DNA of 64,000 bases, taken from assembly GCA_963693365.1 (NCBI GenBank), contig CAVNZM010000005.1, positions 9,176,001 to 9,240,000 of the forward strand. Reading direction: 5' to 3'. The position numbers and the translations under genes are program-made. The stretch comes from Amoebidium appalachense. Lineage: Eukaryota; Ichthyosporea. The notes beneath the pieces were generated by a model, which saw only the letters and a program-made list of their open reading frames with translations, had not been told where the DNA came from and searched no databases. Shown in pieces: positions 12,592-31,852 of this stretch (position 1 is the first letter of the stretch; each line of letters begins with the position of its first letter).

Positions 12592-12722
12592 CCCCTCCTG
12601 CACACAATTATGCACACTGTTTCTGGTCTCACCTAGGGTATTATCTACGTGCATAATATTGAACCAAATAAAGAGATCGGATGATACTACGCGTGTCTAA
12701 GTATATAAAGATCAGCTAGCAA
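10271..12722. other. G-rich / C-rich low-complexity intergenic DNA
   Basis: No gene. It holds G-runs (10801-10853, 11082-11123, 11346-11376), a T-run at 11050-11081, C-runs (10609-10636, 12454-12499, 12560-12587), a short (CAC)n at 12502-12530, and TG runs near 10340 and 12306. The poly-Gly and poly-Pro frames here are repeat artefacts. The stretch 12600-12722 would contain the 3' end of the minus-strand NTAN1-like gene. Confidence 0.7.
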
Positions 12723-13700
12723 TTAACAAGAACTATCTACAGGCAAAACGATGGGTGCATTGTCCTTAAACACCTGCGCCCAACGAGGGTTTTCCTTTGC
12801 AAACAGGAAGCTAGCAATGCATTCATTCACATATTCCGAATGTTCGCACATTGGTGACGTGCTACATCTTCTCAAAAACTCGCTCGGGTCCTTCTGCGCA
12901 AGTGCAAGAAGTGAATTTGTTGCGGTGGCAAAGTACACAAACGGTTCAATCACATACACACCAGGCCTCTCACTGTCGTATACTTTCGTCAGTTGGGACA
13001 TCCCATAGCACCTCAACTGCCTAAGTGGGACCATGGGACCCAATTTTTGAAATTCCGCGCGCACCATTCCCCCATCAAATGTACGTAACGCAGCATTGAC
13101 TGTATGCGGGGCCGTGACCCCATTCTGCCCGTTAAAGGATTGGGTGGTGTTAAGCCTTTCAACGCAGCAGAGTGTAATTCTAACTTTCACATTTCGCTCT
13201 CTGTAAAGCGCCTTCACAATAGAAGAAGTAAGGCCAGCAGAGATCCTTTGTGGGTCATCAAACCCACCTACCATTTGCACTTCCACCTCGCGGTCATCCT
13301 GTGCAGGAAGTGAGTCCATACTCGCGGTGGGATCGCTGAAAACCTCGCATATGAGTTTCTTTATGTCGGCTTCCGCACTTGCCGCACTGTCCAAGTGTGC
13401 AAACGCCAAGGTACCTGTTGCACACCTTCTCATGGAAATCATGTGGCAGGTGGTGGCGTTAACACTCCCAACGAATTCCACTGTGTGCACACTGTAGTTG
13501 GGGAGCTGTGGGCGTATGATTGCATATTCCTTCTGCAAAACGCACAAAGAGGATTCCTTTGGGAGGGTGGTGGTTGCTGAGTTCGAGAACGCTTCGCACT
13601 TTTTTGCGTTCTCTACTTCGTTGTAGATGAAGGTGGTGATGTCCTCGGGGAAGAGAGACAAGGTGTTGCGTGGGAAAGGGGTTTCATTTAGGAGCAACAT
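12723..13700 (-). CDS. NTAN1: Protein N-terminal asparagine amidohydrolase (NTAN1-like)
   Basis: A 325-aa intronless gene for the enzyme that deamidates N-terminal Asn to Asp, the entry step of the Asp branch of the Arg/N-degron pathway. The family core is recognisable: SVNATTCHM at about 79-87 holds the catalytic Cys (Cys85) in the DATTCH-type motif, followed by TGTLAFAHLDS and, at about 140, a VEVQMVGGFDDPQ block matching the conserved L/MVGGF.D motif. The C-terminus keeps STSPMCEHSEYVNECIASFL, similar to the animal STSP.AE..+FVEHIR segment. Length is close to animal NTAN1 (about 310 aa). A TATA-like TTTATATT lies only 23-30 bp upstream of the ATG, so either the leader is very short or a different start is used. 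Confidence 0.85.
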   Translation of the reverse strand: MLLLNETPFPRNTLSLFPEDITTFIYNEVENAKKCEAFSNSATTTLPKESSLCVLQKEYAIIRPQLPNYSVHTVEFVGSVNATTCHMISMRRCATGTLAFAHLDSAASAEADIKKLICEVFSDPTASMDSLPAQDDREVEVQMVGGFDDPQRISAGLTSSIVKALYRERNVKVRITLCCVERLNTTQSFNGQNGVTAPHTVNAALRTFDGGMVRAEFQKLGPMVPLRQLRCYGMSQLTKVYDSERPGVYVIEPFVYFATATNSLLALAQKDPSEFLRRCSTSPMCEHSEYVNECIASFLFAKENPRWAQVFKDNAPIVLPVDSSC

Positions 13701-13722
13701 GTTCTATGAATTATGAGCTAGC

Positions 13723-13730
13723 AATATAAA
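13723..13730 (-). promoter_or_regulatory. TATA-like element upstream of NTAN1-like gene
   Basis: Minus strand reads ACTTTATATTGC 23-30 bp before the ATG. The short distance would leave almost no leader, so this may be incidental. Confidence 0.3.
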
Positions 13731-14853
13731 GTGGAGGACAAGGCGAAGGTTGAATGACGGCTACAGCCGAGTTTTTGTTTTCTTCTAGGCCTAGGACAAG
13801 TTTGTGTTTGCCTGCCAGCCTGCTGCCTCAGTAAGTCAGAGTTACCGTCTTTCAAGTACGTACCGACCCCCTAGACTCACCCAAAACGCGGCCCAACTTC
13901 CGAGCATATGCTATTTCTATTAGCTGGAGATTTATAAAAGCAGTATGTATGTATACATAATGCTGGCAAGTGTTTGTTCGAATGTAGAAGAGAAATATAA
14001 GTATATATAAGAGTTACCTTCTTGTTTCCTTTCTGAATTAGAGCGTATGCATGTGAGAATAATTGACTCGTCATCCGTTTTGGGACAACTCCCCAAACTG
14101 TAAACAGTGCGAAGGTCAAATATAATTGGTTCGGAAGGGATCACAAGCAATTTACACGAATGACTATCTATCTAATTACAAAGTATTTTTTTAAAGATAT
14201 CTCTCTTGTCTGGTCATCGATCGTGGCCATATGCCAAGTAAGGGTGGCAAGATCGTTTGCATACGAATTTTTCGGAAACTCATCGGTTAATTAATAATAA
14301 TAATAATAAATAAATAAATAAATAAAAAAATAAAAATAAAAAAAAAAAAAACTCTCTAACAACTTTGAACACGTGAAGATTGTCAGGTGCAAACAATATA
14401 CTACCGTTTATTGAGAAGACAAGGATGCCGCTTATCACGTGGACGTTTCAAACCACGAACTCAGATATACGTCAGTTCGAGCCGCTTCGGCAGAAAACTA
14501 ATCAAAGCTCATAGGATTCAAAACATCCAATATAGACATATCTACACAACACAACGTTAGACCATTTGGTCTCATAACTTATTAACATATCTGTATTTCG
14601 GCTTACGAGTTCGTCATCCGTACAGAAAAATAAGGGGATCAGCATTCCCATGGACCCCACAATCCTATTGGCTGGTAGTAGGCTCATAGAGAACACACGG
14701 AATCTCTGGTAAACCTAGCCTAACCGGAAATTTTACATACACCTTTCATTGCAACAGTATCCCAGTATGTCACAATATAATATTCATTCTCAAACATTCA
14801 TTCCAATACCTGTGCATGCATTTAATCAATTTATCTACTCTAACCTTGCCTTT
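13731..14853. other. Intergenic, mostly unique AT-richer sequence
   Basis: No gene recognised. Contains a short (TAA)n/(TAAA)n-type stretch with an A-run at 14291-14350. It separates the start of the NTAN1-like gene from the 3' end of the methyltransferase gene, both on the minus strand. Confidence 0.5.
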
Positions 14854-15434
14854 TCATTGGGTAGCTGTTTTCCTTTTGCGCAAACAGTAGAGCCATGGCG
14901 GTTGGCTGACTTTAATGTGGCTCGACCATTGGCCAAGTGTCGCACCTGCACCCACCCCACCCATCTGTTTGAGTTCTTGTTTTGTCTTCGTTACCTTCCT
15001 TCATCCTCTTGAAACCCCCTGCGTGCTCCTGCCCCCTCCCCCTTCCACCCCCCTCCCCCCCCCCCCCCCCCACCCTCCTCCCCCCCATGCCCCAGCCCTT
15101 TTATCCCCTTGCGCTCTTTGCATATCTCCCTCAAATCCCGCCTCCACCTCCCCCCCCCCCCCCCCCCCCATCTTCCTCCCACAGTTGCAGGGAAATGTAG
15201 CCTCCCCCCCCCCCCCCTCCCCCCACATTCTCCTGTTTCTTGTACATGAATGGAGCTTGGTGCCGCAAAGGGCAAACCCCCCCCCCCCCCCCCCCCCCCC
15301 GTGGTCGCTGTGTGCTTGTGTGTGTGGGCGCGAGTGTTTGTGTGTCTGCCTTTGCCTCTCTCTCACCCTCTCACCCTCTCACCCTCCCTCCCTTCCCCCC
15401 TCCCTTGCCCTCCCTTCCTCTCCCTCTCCCTCTC

Positions 15435-15486
<52 letters not shown>

Positions 15487-15734
15487 CGTATGTGTGTGTG
15501 TGTGTGTAGGCGCTTGAGTGCATGCATATTCCTTTTGTGTGTGTCTGTGTGTGTATGTGTACCTGGGTGTGCTTGAGCGTGTCTGTGCTTGAGAGAGAGG
15601 GAGATAGGCGCGGGGGTGGGGTGGGGGGGGGGGGGGGGGGGGGGGGGGAGAGAGAGGGCATCGTACCCGAGAGAACAAAATCGATCCTTTCAACTTAAAA
15701 AACCTCATTCTTGAGAGAGAGGGAGATAGGCGCG

Positions 15735-15782
<48 letters not shown>

Positions 15783-16277
15783 GGGGGGAGGGGGGGCATC
15801 GTACCCGAGAGAACAAAATCGATCCTTTCAACTTCAAAAACCTCATTTAATATACCGAAAAACACATCCAAATCGGCACCGCGTCTCCTCCCAGCCAATA
15901 GAACGAGAGATTTTTCGTCTGACAGAAGCCCCATAGTCTTGACGAGGGGCGCCAACCAATCATTGTCGTAGACGACCTCGCAGCCAATCACAATGTCCGC
16001 TGGAATGTGGACTTCGGGGTTTATCTCGTTTTGATTGGTTCCCCATTCGAGCTCCACCGCTTTGACCTCGCCTCCTGCTGCCTGTGAGTTGTATGCAGTT
16101 GGGTTAGTTTCCTTCGATCTGCTTTTCCCGTTTTTTCCCCCTGAATGATCTAATCCGAATCTATAGAAGTTCATTCTACATTGTGGTTGATTCTGCACAA
16201 AAATATTGGATGTGCGGGGTATAGCTTCTCCGCCCCCCCCCCTCCTTGCCCTCTTTCCCTCCTCTCCTTCCCTCCCT

Positions 16278-16311
<34 letters not shown>

Positions 16312-16525
16312 ACCTCCATTTCCCGGAACCCCACCCACTGCCACCCACCCACCCATCAGTCAGAACACAGCACATATACAAAGGCACGAAATGGAAAACA
16401 TGTAAAGCAAGGGGGAAACAAAAGCATTCACATGTTCACTTTCGTCACTGTATTTTTCTTGTATTTTTCAAGAAAGGGAGGGGGGGAGGGAGAGAGAGAG
16501 GGGGGGGGGGGGGGGAAGGATGGGT

Positions 16526-16599
<74 letters not shown>

Positions 16600-16692
16600 G
16601 GGGGGGGGGGGGGGGGGGGGAAGAGGGATTACGAAGTCCAAACCACGAAAGACCGACGAAGAATGAGGGGGAGGAGGAGGAGAGCGGTTGAG

Positions 16693-16742
<50 letters not shown>

Positions 16743-16896
16743 ACTATCACCCTTCCAATCCCCCATCCCCCCCCCCCCTTCCCCCCCCCCCCCCCAAGAA
16801 AAAGAAAGAAAGAAAGAAAAGAAAAGAAGAAGGAAAAAAAAACACCCACACATACCTACCTGCCCACCACCCAACAACCCAAGCAACCACCAACCC

Positions 16897-16940
<44 letters not shown>

Positions 16941-17168
16941 CCCCCCCTCAAAAAAAAGAAAAATAGAAAATACATATGATACTTGAAGCACACACCTTCA
17001 CAGCGTTACTGTTAAGCCCTGCATTTGCAGCAGCAAGAGCAACCCCCTCCCCTATGTCTGTGAGGCACACACGTGCACCGACCATGGAACACACTAGACC
17101 AACTGCCCCCGTGCCGCACCCAACCTCCACTATCCGTTTGTGTCGTAAGCCTGGTTTGCCCAGCGTCG

Positions 17169-17259
<91 letters not shown>

Positions 17260-17554
17260 AGGATTGGTACCGCCGGGGGGGGGGGGGGGGGAGGGGGGAG
17301 GGGGGAAGGGCAGAAGAGGGAATGGCAGATAAGAATGTGGTACTCAGTAAAAAGCACAAATTCACAACGAATGATGGATATAAAAAAAGATGAAAACTTA
17401 AATTGCATTGTGAGCTGGGAAGAAATTGAGGGTGGGGATGGGGGGTATGGGGGGGAGGGGGGGATCTGTTTCACTGTGTGTCTATGGTGGTGTTGTGTGT
17501 GTGTGTGTGTGTGTGCGTGTGCGTGTGCGTGTGCGTGTGCGTGTGCGTGTGCGT

Positions 17555-17627
<73 letters not shown>

Positions 17628-18646
17628 GTGGCGCGCCTGGGGCGGGGGGGGGGGGGGAGGGGGGGGGGGGGGGGGGAGGCATGATGGGAAAAAAGTGCCT
17701 TTTTGTACCAGCGGGGGGGGGGGGGGGGGGGGGGGGGGAGAGGGGGTGGAGATGGTGCTAAGGAAAGTTGAAGGGAAAGGGTGCACATGAGAAAATCCCA
17801 TGAGATAGTCTCATAGGGACATATTGTGACACACGAGTCCATTAGACAGTCACAAATTGAGATAGGTGCATTGTGTGATATATTCACACACAGTAACACA
17901 ATGAGATAGCCACATCGTGGAAAAAGCTACATTTGGGGAGGAGGGGGGAGTGGGGGTGGGGTGGGGTGGGATTTGTTGGGGGGAGGGGGGGGGAGAGGGG
18001 GGGGAGGGGGGGGGGGGGGGGAGGTGTGTGTGTGTGTGTTTGTGGGTTGGGGCAAGGAGGGGGGGGGGGGGGGGGGGGGGGGGGACATTACCAAGAGGTG
18101 GTTTGCAAACAGTAGGGCACAGTCCCACACCACATTGCCTGTGCACTCACGTGTGCGGGTGGGTCTCTCCAATAGGCGGAGGGTCACAGGACCAACCCCG
18201 ATCTCACGAACGGGCCCATTGACTGGTGGAAGATGAGATTGGATGCCTGCAAAGATTGATGGAATTTAGGTATTGTGCATTTTCTATTGGGTGTCCCCGG
18301 AGGAAGTTATTTACTGCTACCACCAAAACTATCATCATCACCACCACACCACCACACGACGAAAAGGCTATTTTTACTAACCAAGTTTTCAGTTGTGCGG
18401 AGGGGGAGGGGGGAAGGGGGGGTTCTATGTTTGGGCCATCTTCTGATTTCGTATTTCGGACATTGTCTATGTTTTACTGTGAGGCAAAAATGGCTCTGAA
18501 CTAACTGCGACCGCATTCCCACTTGGCCTTTATGCTGACCCCCCCCCCTCCCCCCCCCCCCCTCCCCCCCCTTAATACCCACCCACCCACCGACTCTCCC
18601 TCCCTCTCTCTCCCCACCCAGCCCCCTCTCTCTCTGACCCCCCCTC

Positions 18647-18690
<44 letters not shown>

Positions 18691-19452
18691 CTCCCCCCCC
18701 CCCCCCCCCCTCTCTCTCTCCCCCCTCCCCCCCCCCCACCCACCCACACACCCACCCACCCCTCTCCCTTTGTCTGTGTGTATGTGTTTGGGTGTGCTTG
18801 TTTCTTTCCCGTCCTCTTTTTTTTTTTTTTTTTTTGCTTTCCTATTGTTTTTCTTTCTTTCTACCTTCTTTCTTTCTTTCTTTCTTTCGCTTGTTTGTTT
18901 GTATTTTTTCTTTCTCTTTCTTTCTGTCTCTCTTTTGTTGTTGTTGGGGAGGGGGGGATGGGGGTGGGGGGGGTCACCTGGCAAAACCTTTGTATTTGCC
19001 GTGCCATTCCCAGTGTTTGCACTCTGCACCTCAAAAAGCGCCGAACTGACAGGCAACAGTGTGACTTTAGTCCAATCGGTGACCTCCGTTTGCTTACCTC
19101 CGTTTTCAATTGACTGATGATCCCTTTTCGCATCCGTGCTGCTCGCACCCTTCCCCTTCCCCTTTCCCCTACTAGCACCGGCTTCCGACTTTTTACCCTC
19201 CTTTGCCGCGCTCTGCTTGGGCTGATTCGATTGGCCGCCGGTCGCCAGGGCGGAGGCGGGTAAAGTGACGTGTGCTCTTATTCGGAGGGGGTGCAAAATG
19301 TGGTGGTAGCAATCACGTGTGTGTGTGGTGGAAGAGTAGTGCAACTTATTGCACGTGGGGAGAATTCTGGCCCGGGCCTGGCACACACCATTTCGGTCAA
19401 AGACAATTTTCTTGGACGATCTGAAGTCTCCCTGGCTTTGCCGTAGGCACAT
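14854..19452 (-). CDS. METTL21-type (Methyltransf_16) protein methyltransferase
   Basis: Five exons, all phases agreeing, predict 427 aa: 19452-18978, 18246-18092, 17169-16996, 16192-15805 and 14945-14854. The family is the seven-beta-strand lysine methyltransferases (METTL21/VCPKMT/FAM86-like), which use S-adenosylmethionine to methylate proteins. Exon 2 carries the family hallmark TGNVVWDCALLFANHLL (about 194-210). Exon 3 carries SAM motif I, IVEVGCGTGAVGL (about 223-235), then LTDIGEG. Exon 4 has VELEWG (about 314-319) and ADIVIGCEVVYDNDW, the post-II motif. The last exon ends LYCLRKRKTATQ. The N-terminal ~150 residues are Lys/Ser/Gly-rich and probably disordered. Exon 5 is the least certain; reading through donor 4 instead would give a poly-Pro tail. 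Substrate is unknown. Confidence 0.8.
15436..15483. repeat. (CT)n microsatellite
   Basis: About 48 bp of CT repeat flanked by CCCTCT variants, in intron 4 of the methyltransferase gene. Confidence 0.9.
15588..15709 (-). repeat. Tandem copy of exon-4 tail plus 5' splice site of the methyltransferase gene
   Basis: The segment 15710-15847 (last 43 bases of exon 4, donor GGGTACGATG, C-tract on the coding strand, and CTATCTCCCTCTCTCTCAAG) is repeated at 15588-15709. Over the non-homopolymer part I see one substitution, which turns a GAA codon of the exon copy into TAA. The copy lies inside intron 4. Confidence 0.85.
17171..17257. repeat. (TG)n microsatellite ending at a 3' splice site
   Basis: On the coding (minus) strand this is (CA)n of about 87 bp that runs directly into the acceptor CACACAG|GCG of methyltransferase exon 3. 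It occupies the place of a polypyrimidine tract. Confidence 0.9.
17495..17612. repeat. Compound (TG)n/(TGCG)n microsatellite
   Basis: TG repeat with a middle block of about nine GTGTGC units (17514-17568), within intron 2 of the methyltransferase gene. Followed by long G-tracts at 17643-17678 and 17710-17738. Confidence 0.9.
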
Positions 19453-20162
19453 CAGTTAGTATCCAGAAAAGAAAAAGAAAAAGAAGAAAAGGGGGGGGGA
19501 AAGGAGGAGGGAGGGGAAAAAAAGAAAGAAAAAAAAAGGTCACACGGTAAACAACGTAAACAAATAAAATGTTGCCTTTTGAGCCGTGCGCTAAAACTAA
19601 CCTCCCCTCCCCCCTCCCCCCCCCCCCCTTCCCCCTCCCCCCTTTATCTTTTCCTCAAAGGGTGTCTACACCAATGGTGTTGTTGTTGATGCCTTTTCTG
19701 TAAGCCTTCCTCCCCCCACCCCCCCACCCCCTCCCCTCCCTCCGTCCCCCCCCCCCTCCCCCCTCCGCCCCCACCACCACCACCGTCCACCGGGACTCGA
19801 ATCACACCCCACCCACCCGTATGACCCCTCTCATTTCTCTGCACCAATTCTTTTGCTCAGTAAAAGCCCCGAGTTCGTGCAATAACTGGCAGAGGAGCAG
19901 AAAGAATTGAAAGTAAAAAGCCAGGAAAATGCGCTCTCGGATCGGATGACATCCATAGTCCCCTCCTCTTTTCTCCACACCCACGGAAGTGACCCCCCCT
20001 CTCCCCCCCACCCCCACCCCCACCCCCACACCCCTCAAAAAATCCCCCTTAGACGTGAACCCTCCCCCCTCCCTCTCCCCCCCTCCCCCCCAACCACCAC
20101 CACCACCACGTTTCACTGTCACTAGTGTTCCTCAGGTTCAGTGAGACATATCCAACACTTGG

Positions 20163-20258
<96 letters not shown>

Positions 20259-20938
20259 CCTCTGCTTCTACCACTTCCCCCTAATGTGCATGCCCACTTA
20301 TTCACATACACACTTACATCCACACCCACAAATACACATCCATACCACATATGCGCAACCATAAACACCACCGAGTTTCACCCTGAGCATTTTCTCCCGG
20401 CCCTGTACAGAACAGATATACTTCGAAAACGAAAAACGGATGACAAAGGAAAAAAAGTTCTGCCCGGAACAGACTATGCTTCTGATGAATTACGGACCAA
20501 AAATGAAGGGAAACGTGCATATGCCGATAAAAACAGGTTCAATGAGGGGCAAGGGAGTCATTGAAAAGAACGGGTGAAGGAGGGTGCATGGAGTATGACC
20601 CAAGGAATTTCAAGAAGGAGGGGCAATACAGACGAAACAAGGCCCGAAAATAGAGGAAGAAAGGCGGAGGGAGGCGGAGGGGGAGGGGGGAGGGGAGGGA
20701 GGGGGGAGGGAGGGGGGAGGGGCTGGAAGGAGAGAAACATGCGGAGGACACAGGCACACACACAGAGAGGGAATAAGAAAGGGGGAGGGGATAGAAGAAG
20801 GGGGGGGGGGGGGAGGTTGTGGGTCACCCGGTGGGTGGGTGGGCCCCGAGGTGGGCGGGTAGGTGAATGAAAGAGGGAGACTGCGGAAAGAGACAAGAGA
20901 GAAAGAGAGAAGGGGCTTAGGGAGAAATAAAGAGATAA

Positions 20939-20972
<34 letters not shown>

Positions 20973-21145
20973 GGGGGGGGGGGGCTCGGAGAGCTCGGAG
21001 AGAGAGCCCTGAGAGACAGCTTGGAGAGAGAGAGCTCGGGGGGGGGGGGGGGGGGGGCGAGGGGAGGGAGGGAGGGAGGGAAGGAGGGGGGGAGAGAGAG
21101 AGAAAGAGAGGGGGGAGGGGGGAAGAGAGAGAGTAGAGGGAGAGA

Positions 21146-21344
<199 letters not shown>

Positions 21345-21483
21345 CAGACAGAGGGGGCGCGGGGAGAGAGAGGGAGGGAGAGAGAAGGAGAGAGAGCGCG
21401 AACGAGAGAGTCTGAGGGAGGGAGAGACAGAGACAGAAAGGAGGAGAATGGGAGGAAGGGATGCCTATGCATGCATCCTCACC

Positions 21484-21679
21484 TGCTCTGAGAAAGCTCC
21501 AATAGTGGCTGGCCAGGTATAGGTGTGAGGTCAGGCTTGACCAATGTTGCGTGCAGCTCAAAGGGAGGCAGCCCGGTGGGATTAGAACCACACTCGTTGA
21601 CGAGGGAGATGGTGACGGGAAAGGGGCTGCCACGCACCACCGTGGATGGTGGTTCCTGCGTGATGTGCACACGGAGCAT
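21484..21679 (-). CDS. Unassigned exon-like ORF (possible beta-sandwich domain)
   Basis: A 66-codon non-repetitive frame reads MLRVHITQEPPSTVV, then RGSPFPVTISLVNECG, then LPPFELHATLVKPDL, and stops soon after. A good donor, AGCAG|GTGAGGATG, occurs near its end at about 21483. The alternating hydrophobic pattern with RG.PF.V.ISLVNE suggests an Ig-like beta-sandwich, but I cannot assign a family. No convincing upstream or downstream partner exon was found on the minus strand. It may be an orphan exon, a gene remnant or chance. Confidence 0.4.
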
Positions 21680-21695
21680 GATGATGGAGGTGTGT

Positions 21696-21753
<58 letters not shown>

Positions 21754-22982
21754 GGGGGGTGGGTGGATGGGTGGGTGGGTGGGTGGGTCGAGGGGGGGGG
21801 GGGGGGGGGGAGGGGAGAGTGTATTGATGTTGACGATGGTGGTGATGGAGACGAGGGAGGAGAGGGGGGGAGGGGGAGGGGGGAAGAAGAGTGGACCTTT
21901 GGTGTGTGATGGAATCACCGGCTTTTTAGTGCACGAGTACGGTTGAAAAAAATCATACGTTACTAATGGATGGCAGTTATTTCCGTGCGTGTTTCTCCTT
22001 GAATGAGGCGTGTGGCACACGTACGTGTGTGTATGTACATATGTGTGTGTGCGTGCGAACGTAATGCGCGTGCACGGTGCACACCGTGGGAAAGTTCGAA
22101 CTTTCGTCTGTATGACTGTCGAGACTCGTCATCATGATCATGTGATCTCATGATTCTATTTTTAGCTGCAAAGCCGGTTCGGTCCGATAAAATAATCCAA
22201 TAAGATGACCTTTACGCACATTCTACAAATTCCATTTGCATTCCAACCAAAAAGGTCTAAGTATTATTAAAACAGCCTTGGCTTCCGCAGCGTTCCGCTG
22301 AGGCAGCTGCGCATAGCGAAGTGCTACAAACCATACAGACTTGAAAACACTGTAAACGTCCTCGCCCGTGTAGTGTACACGAGATGGCACGCACGCACGA
22401 GGTTAGCGTATACGTGGAAAAGAGAGTTTGGCAGCATGACTACATAGTCATATGAGGTCCTACATAGTGGCAAGGCATTGAAATCACCAGAGCGTTAATT
22501 TGACCTGGCTCGGTTGTCTGAATGATCTGGGATGTGATGACACGCATCTAGTGAAAAGGAAGTGTGCTTAGGTGACAATGCAAGGCTGATAATAAGAGCA
22601 TGGGCTTACTCTATGCCACATAGAGTAAGGCACGCCTAAACATAGCTAACCCTTAGGTCACTTGCATTCGTACAATTAAAAACGCTTATAGGCCGCACTC
22701 GTGATTTCAAAGGTCAAAATGCTCCTGGGACTGACAGACTACCGAGTTCCCCCATTTTTAGGAGACTTTCTGGCAAGCCCGAAATCAAACTGCAAACAAT
22801 ACCAGACCGGTTACACCGAAGGAAAATGAGGCAACCTCATAGGTGAATTTGTAACATCATGTTGCGATGACATACATGGGGCACGGCGGGTGATCGTTGC
22901 CCTTCCTCTCTAGCTAGCTTACATACTACCTAGAGCTGATATTTTCGGAACCTTTCACCGTGCTGACCAAAGGTACACGAAC

Positions 22983-30297
<7,315 letters not shown>

Positions 30298-30434
30298 AAC
30301 GATCAAAAAACATTAAGAGCTCAAGCAGAACAACCAGATCAATTGGGTTCGATTCCTCCCCCCTCTCCCCCCCCCCCCCCCCCCACCCCCCACCAAAAAA
30401 AAATAAAAAAATACACACACACACACTCTAACAC

Positions 30435-30560
30435 ACACCTTATGCTTGTGTTGCCTACTACGTGTAGTTGATGTTTGCATATATACATGTATGCCTTTGC
30501 ATGTGTCCTGCACAGATTTCTCATCATGTAGTTGTACTGTGCTTTGTGCTCCACATTCCA
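30435..30560 (+). repeat. Dispersed repeat family 1, copy (partial)
   Basis: Matches the minus-strand copy at 48117-48262 through a GATGTTTGCATA region, CCTTTGCATGTGTCCTGCAC and a TTCTCATCATGTAG block, ending in a C-tract. Just downstream of the channel gene and in its orientation. Confidence 0.7.
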
Positions 30561-30611
30561 CACCCCCCCCCCCCCCCCCGGCCCTCCCCTCCCCCTCCCC
30601 CCCCTCCCCCC

Positions 30612-30664
<53 letters not shown>

Positions 30665-30701
30665 ACACGCCCCTCCTCCCTGCCAACCCTCTCCCTGCCG
30701 C

Positions 30702-30835
30702 CGGGTACTGTGGATGGTTTGAGCCTCCCCCTGAAGATGGACTCTGCTTATGATGCATACTCTTTGTGTGTGCTTTGCAATCTGCATTGTGCTCTCCTCG
30801 GTGTATGCGTGCTTCGTACTCTGTAACACATTCTA
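30702..30835 (+). repeat. Dispersed repeat family 1, copy
   Basis: Carries GGGTACTGTGGATGG, then GATGGACTCTGCTTATGATG, CATACTCTTTGTG, and ends CTTCGTACTCTGTAACACAT. Same family as 41820-42003, 45896-46045, 48117-48262 and 61428-61656. Confidence 0.8.
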
Positions 30836-30860
30836 TCTCCAACCCCCTCCACCCATCCCC

Positions 30861-30980
30861 CAGGAGGATGGGCTCTGCCGATGATCCATTTTTTTTTGTG
30901 CGCGTTCTCTTTTATCGCTTTATTTATAGAAAATTTACATAGTCATGAATGTGTGCTTGTGCCCTCTAATGCGTTCTGAC
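30861..30980 (+). repeat. Dispersed repeat family 1, diverged copy
   Basis: Begins GGAGGATGGGCTCTGCCGAT and later has CATGAATGTGTGCTTG and CTAATGCGTTCTGAC, matching the ends of the family, with an unrelated A/T-rich middle. A further fragment with CATGAATGTGTGCTTTGAGC lies at about 31205-31262. Confidence 0.6.
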
Positions 30981-31269
30981 TTCCCCCAACACCAACCCTT
31001 TCCTCCCCCTAGCTGCACATAAACCTTCATATAAAAATGGAACCAGGGGTTCTGTTATAGAATGGTTTTTTTCCTTAATATCAAAGTTTTGTTGGTTTTC
31101 TGTTTGGTTAGGTGCTGCAATGTTTTTGCAATTTCTGTTCACATCGCATAATGCATGCAATCGATCCCCCTCCCCCCCCTCTCCTCCCCCCCCCCCTCCC
31201 ATCTCCCACCATCACCATTCTGCATTGTGGTTTCCTTCATGAATGTGTGCTTTGAGCTCTGGGTGGGTG

Positions 31270-31272
<3 letters not shown>

Positions 31273-31364
<92 letters not shown>

Positions 31365-31365
31365 G

Positions 31366-31440
<75 letters not shown>
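31273..31440. repeat. (CA)n microsatellite with CG interruptions
   Basis: About 165 bp of CA repeat interrupted by a GCGCGCGCGC block near 31362-31373. Confidence 0.95.
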
Positions 31441-31446
<6 letters not shown>

Positions 31447-31606
31447 GGGCCCCATCCCCCCCCCCCCCCTCCTCCCCCCGCCCCACCCACCCACCCTCCC
31501 CTCTCTTCCCACCACCATAAACCACCTCTTACCCAAATAAATTTCTTCAAATGCCAGATCCAGTGGCACTCTGTCCTATGCACGTTCAAGCACACAACCA
31601 CCAAGA

Positions 31607-31852
31607 ATGGAACTCCCTCAGCCCCAAACCCCCCCAACTGCCACTGATCCTCCGGCTCATGAAACCCCCAAACCAATTTTCAACACTTTCACGGGGGCAC
31701 CTTTGAGCGAAACTTTTGCCGAGGAGCTATTGACGTACTGGGGGAACATCTCCCTTGAGGATCTCCGTAGAGCGAGAGAGAAGATACGGGCAGTTCGAAG
31801 ACACCTGAGTGATATCGAATGGCAGTATGAAAGTTACAGGCTGATTCCATAA
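31607..31852 (+). CDS. Hypothetical 81-aa protein
   Basis: A non-repetitive frame with a complete ATG-to-TAA reading. After a Pro/Thr-rich start it continues IFNTFTGAPLSETF, AEELLTYWGNISLEDL, RRAREKIRAVRRHLSDIEW. The second half looks like an amphipathic, possibly coiled helix. I do not recognise a family. It could be a small single-exon gene or the last exon of something whose other exons I cannot see. It lies in a stretch with family-1 repeats and C-tracts. Confidence 0.4.
   Translation: MELPQPQTPPTATDPPAHETPKPIFNTFTGAPLSETFAEELLTYWGNISLEDLRRAREKIRAVRRHLSDIEWQYESYRLIP

Larger units (their letters stand above)
30298..31600. other. Channel 3' flank with repeats
   Basis: Holds C-tracts (30359-30395, 30563-30580, 30616-30650), four family-1 repeat copies or fragments, and the (CA)n block at 31273-31440. 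A perfect pol III B-box-like GGTTCGATTCC occurs at 30344-30354 without a recognisable tRNA. A/T-rich AAAAAAATAAAAAAATAC at about 30396-30413 could supply a poly(A) signal for the channel transcript. Confidence 0.5.

Noticed and set aside
15695-15804. Poly-proline C-terminus of the methyltransferase
   Set aside because: Arises only if the donor GG|GTACGATG is ignored; splicing to 14945 keeps phase and gives a family-like basic C-terminus.
21484-21679. Velvet-type regulator domain
   Set aside because: The hydrophobic spacing is vaguely similar, but the conserved CG...DRR and PPPI motifs are absent; left unassigned.
30330-30360. tRNA gene suggested by GGTTCGATTCC
   Set aside because: A B-box match only: no acceptor stem, D-arm or anticodon arm can be drawn around it.
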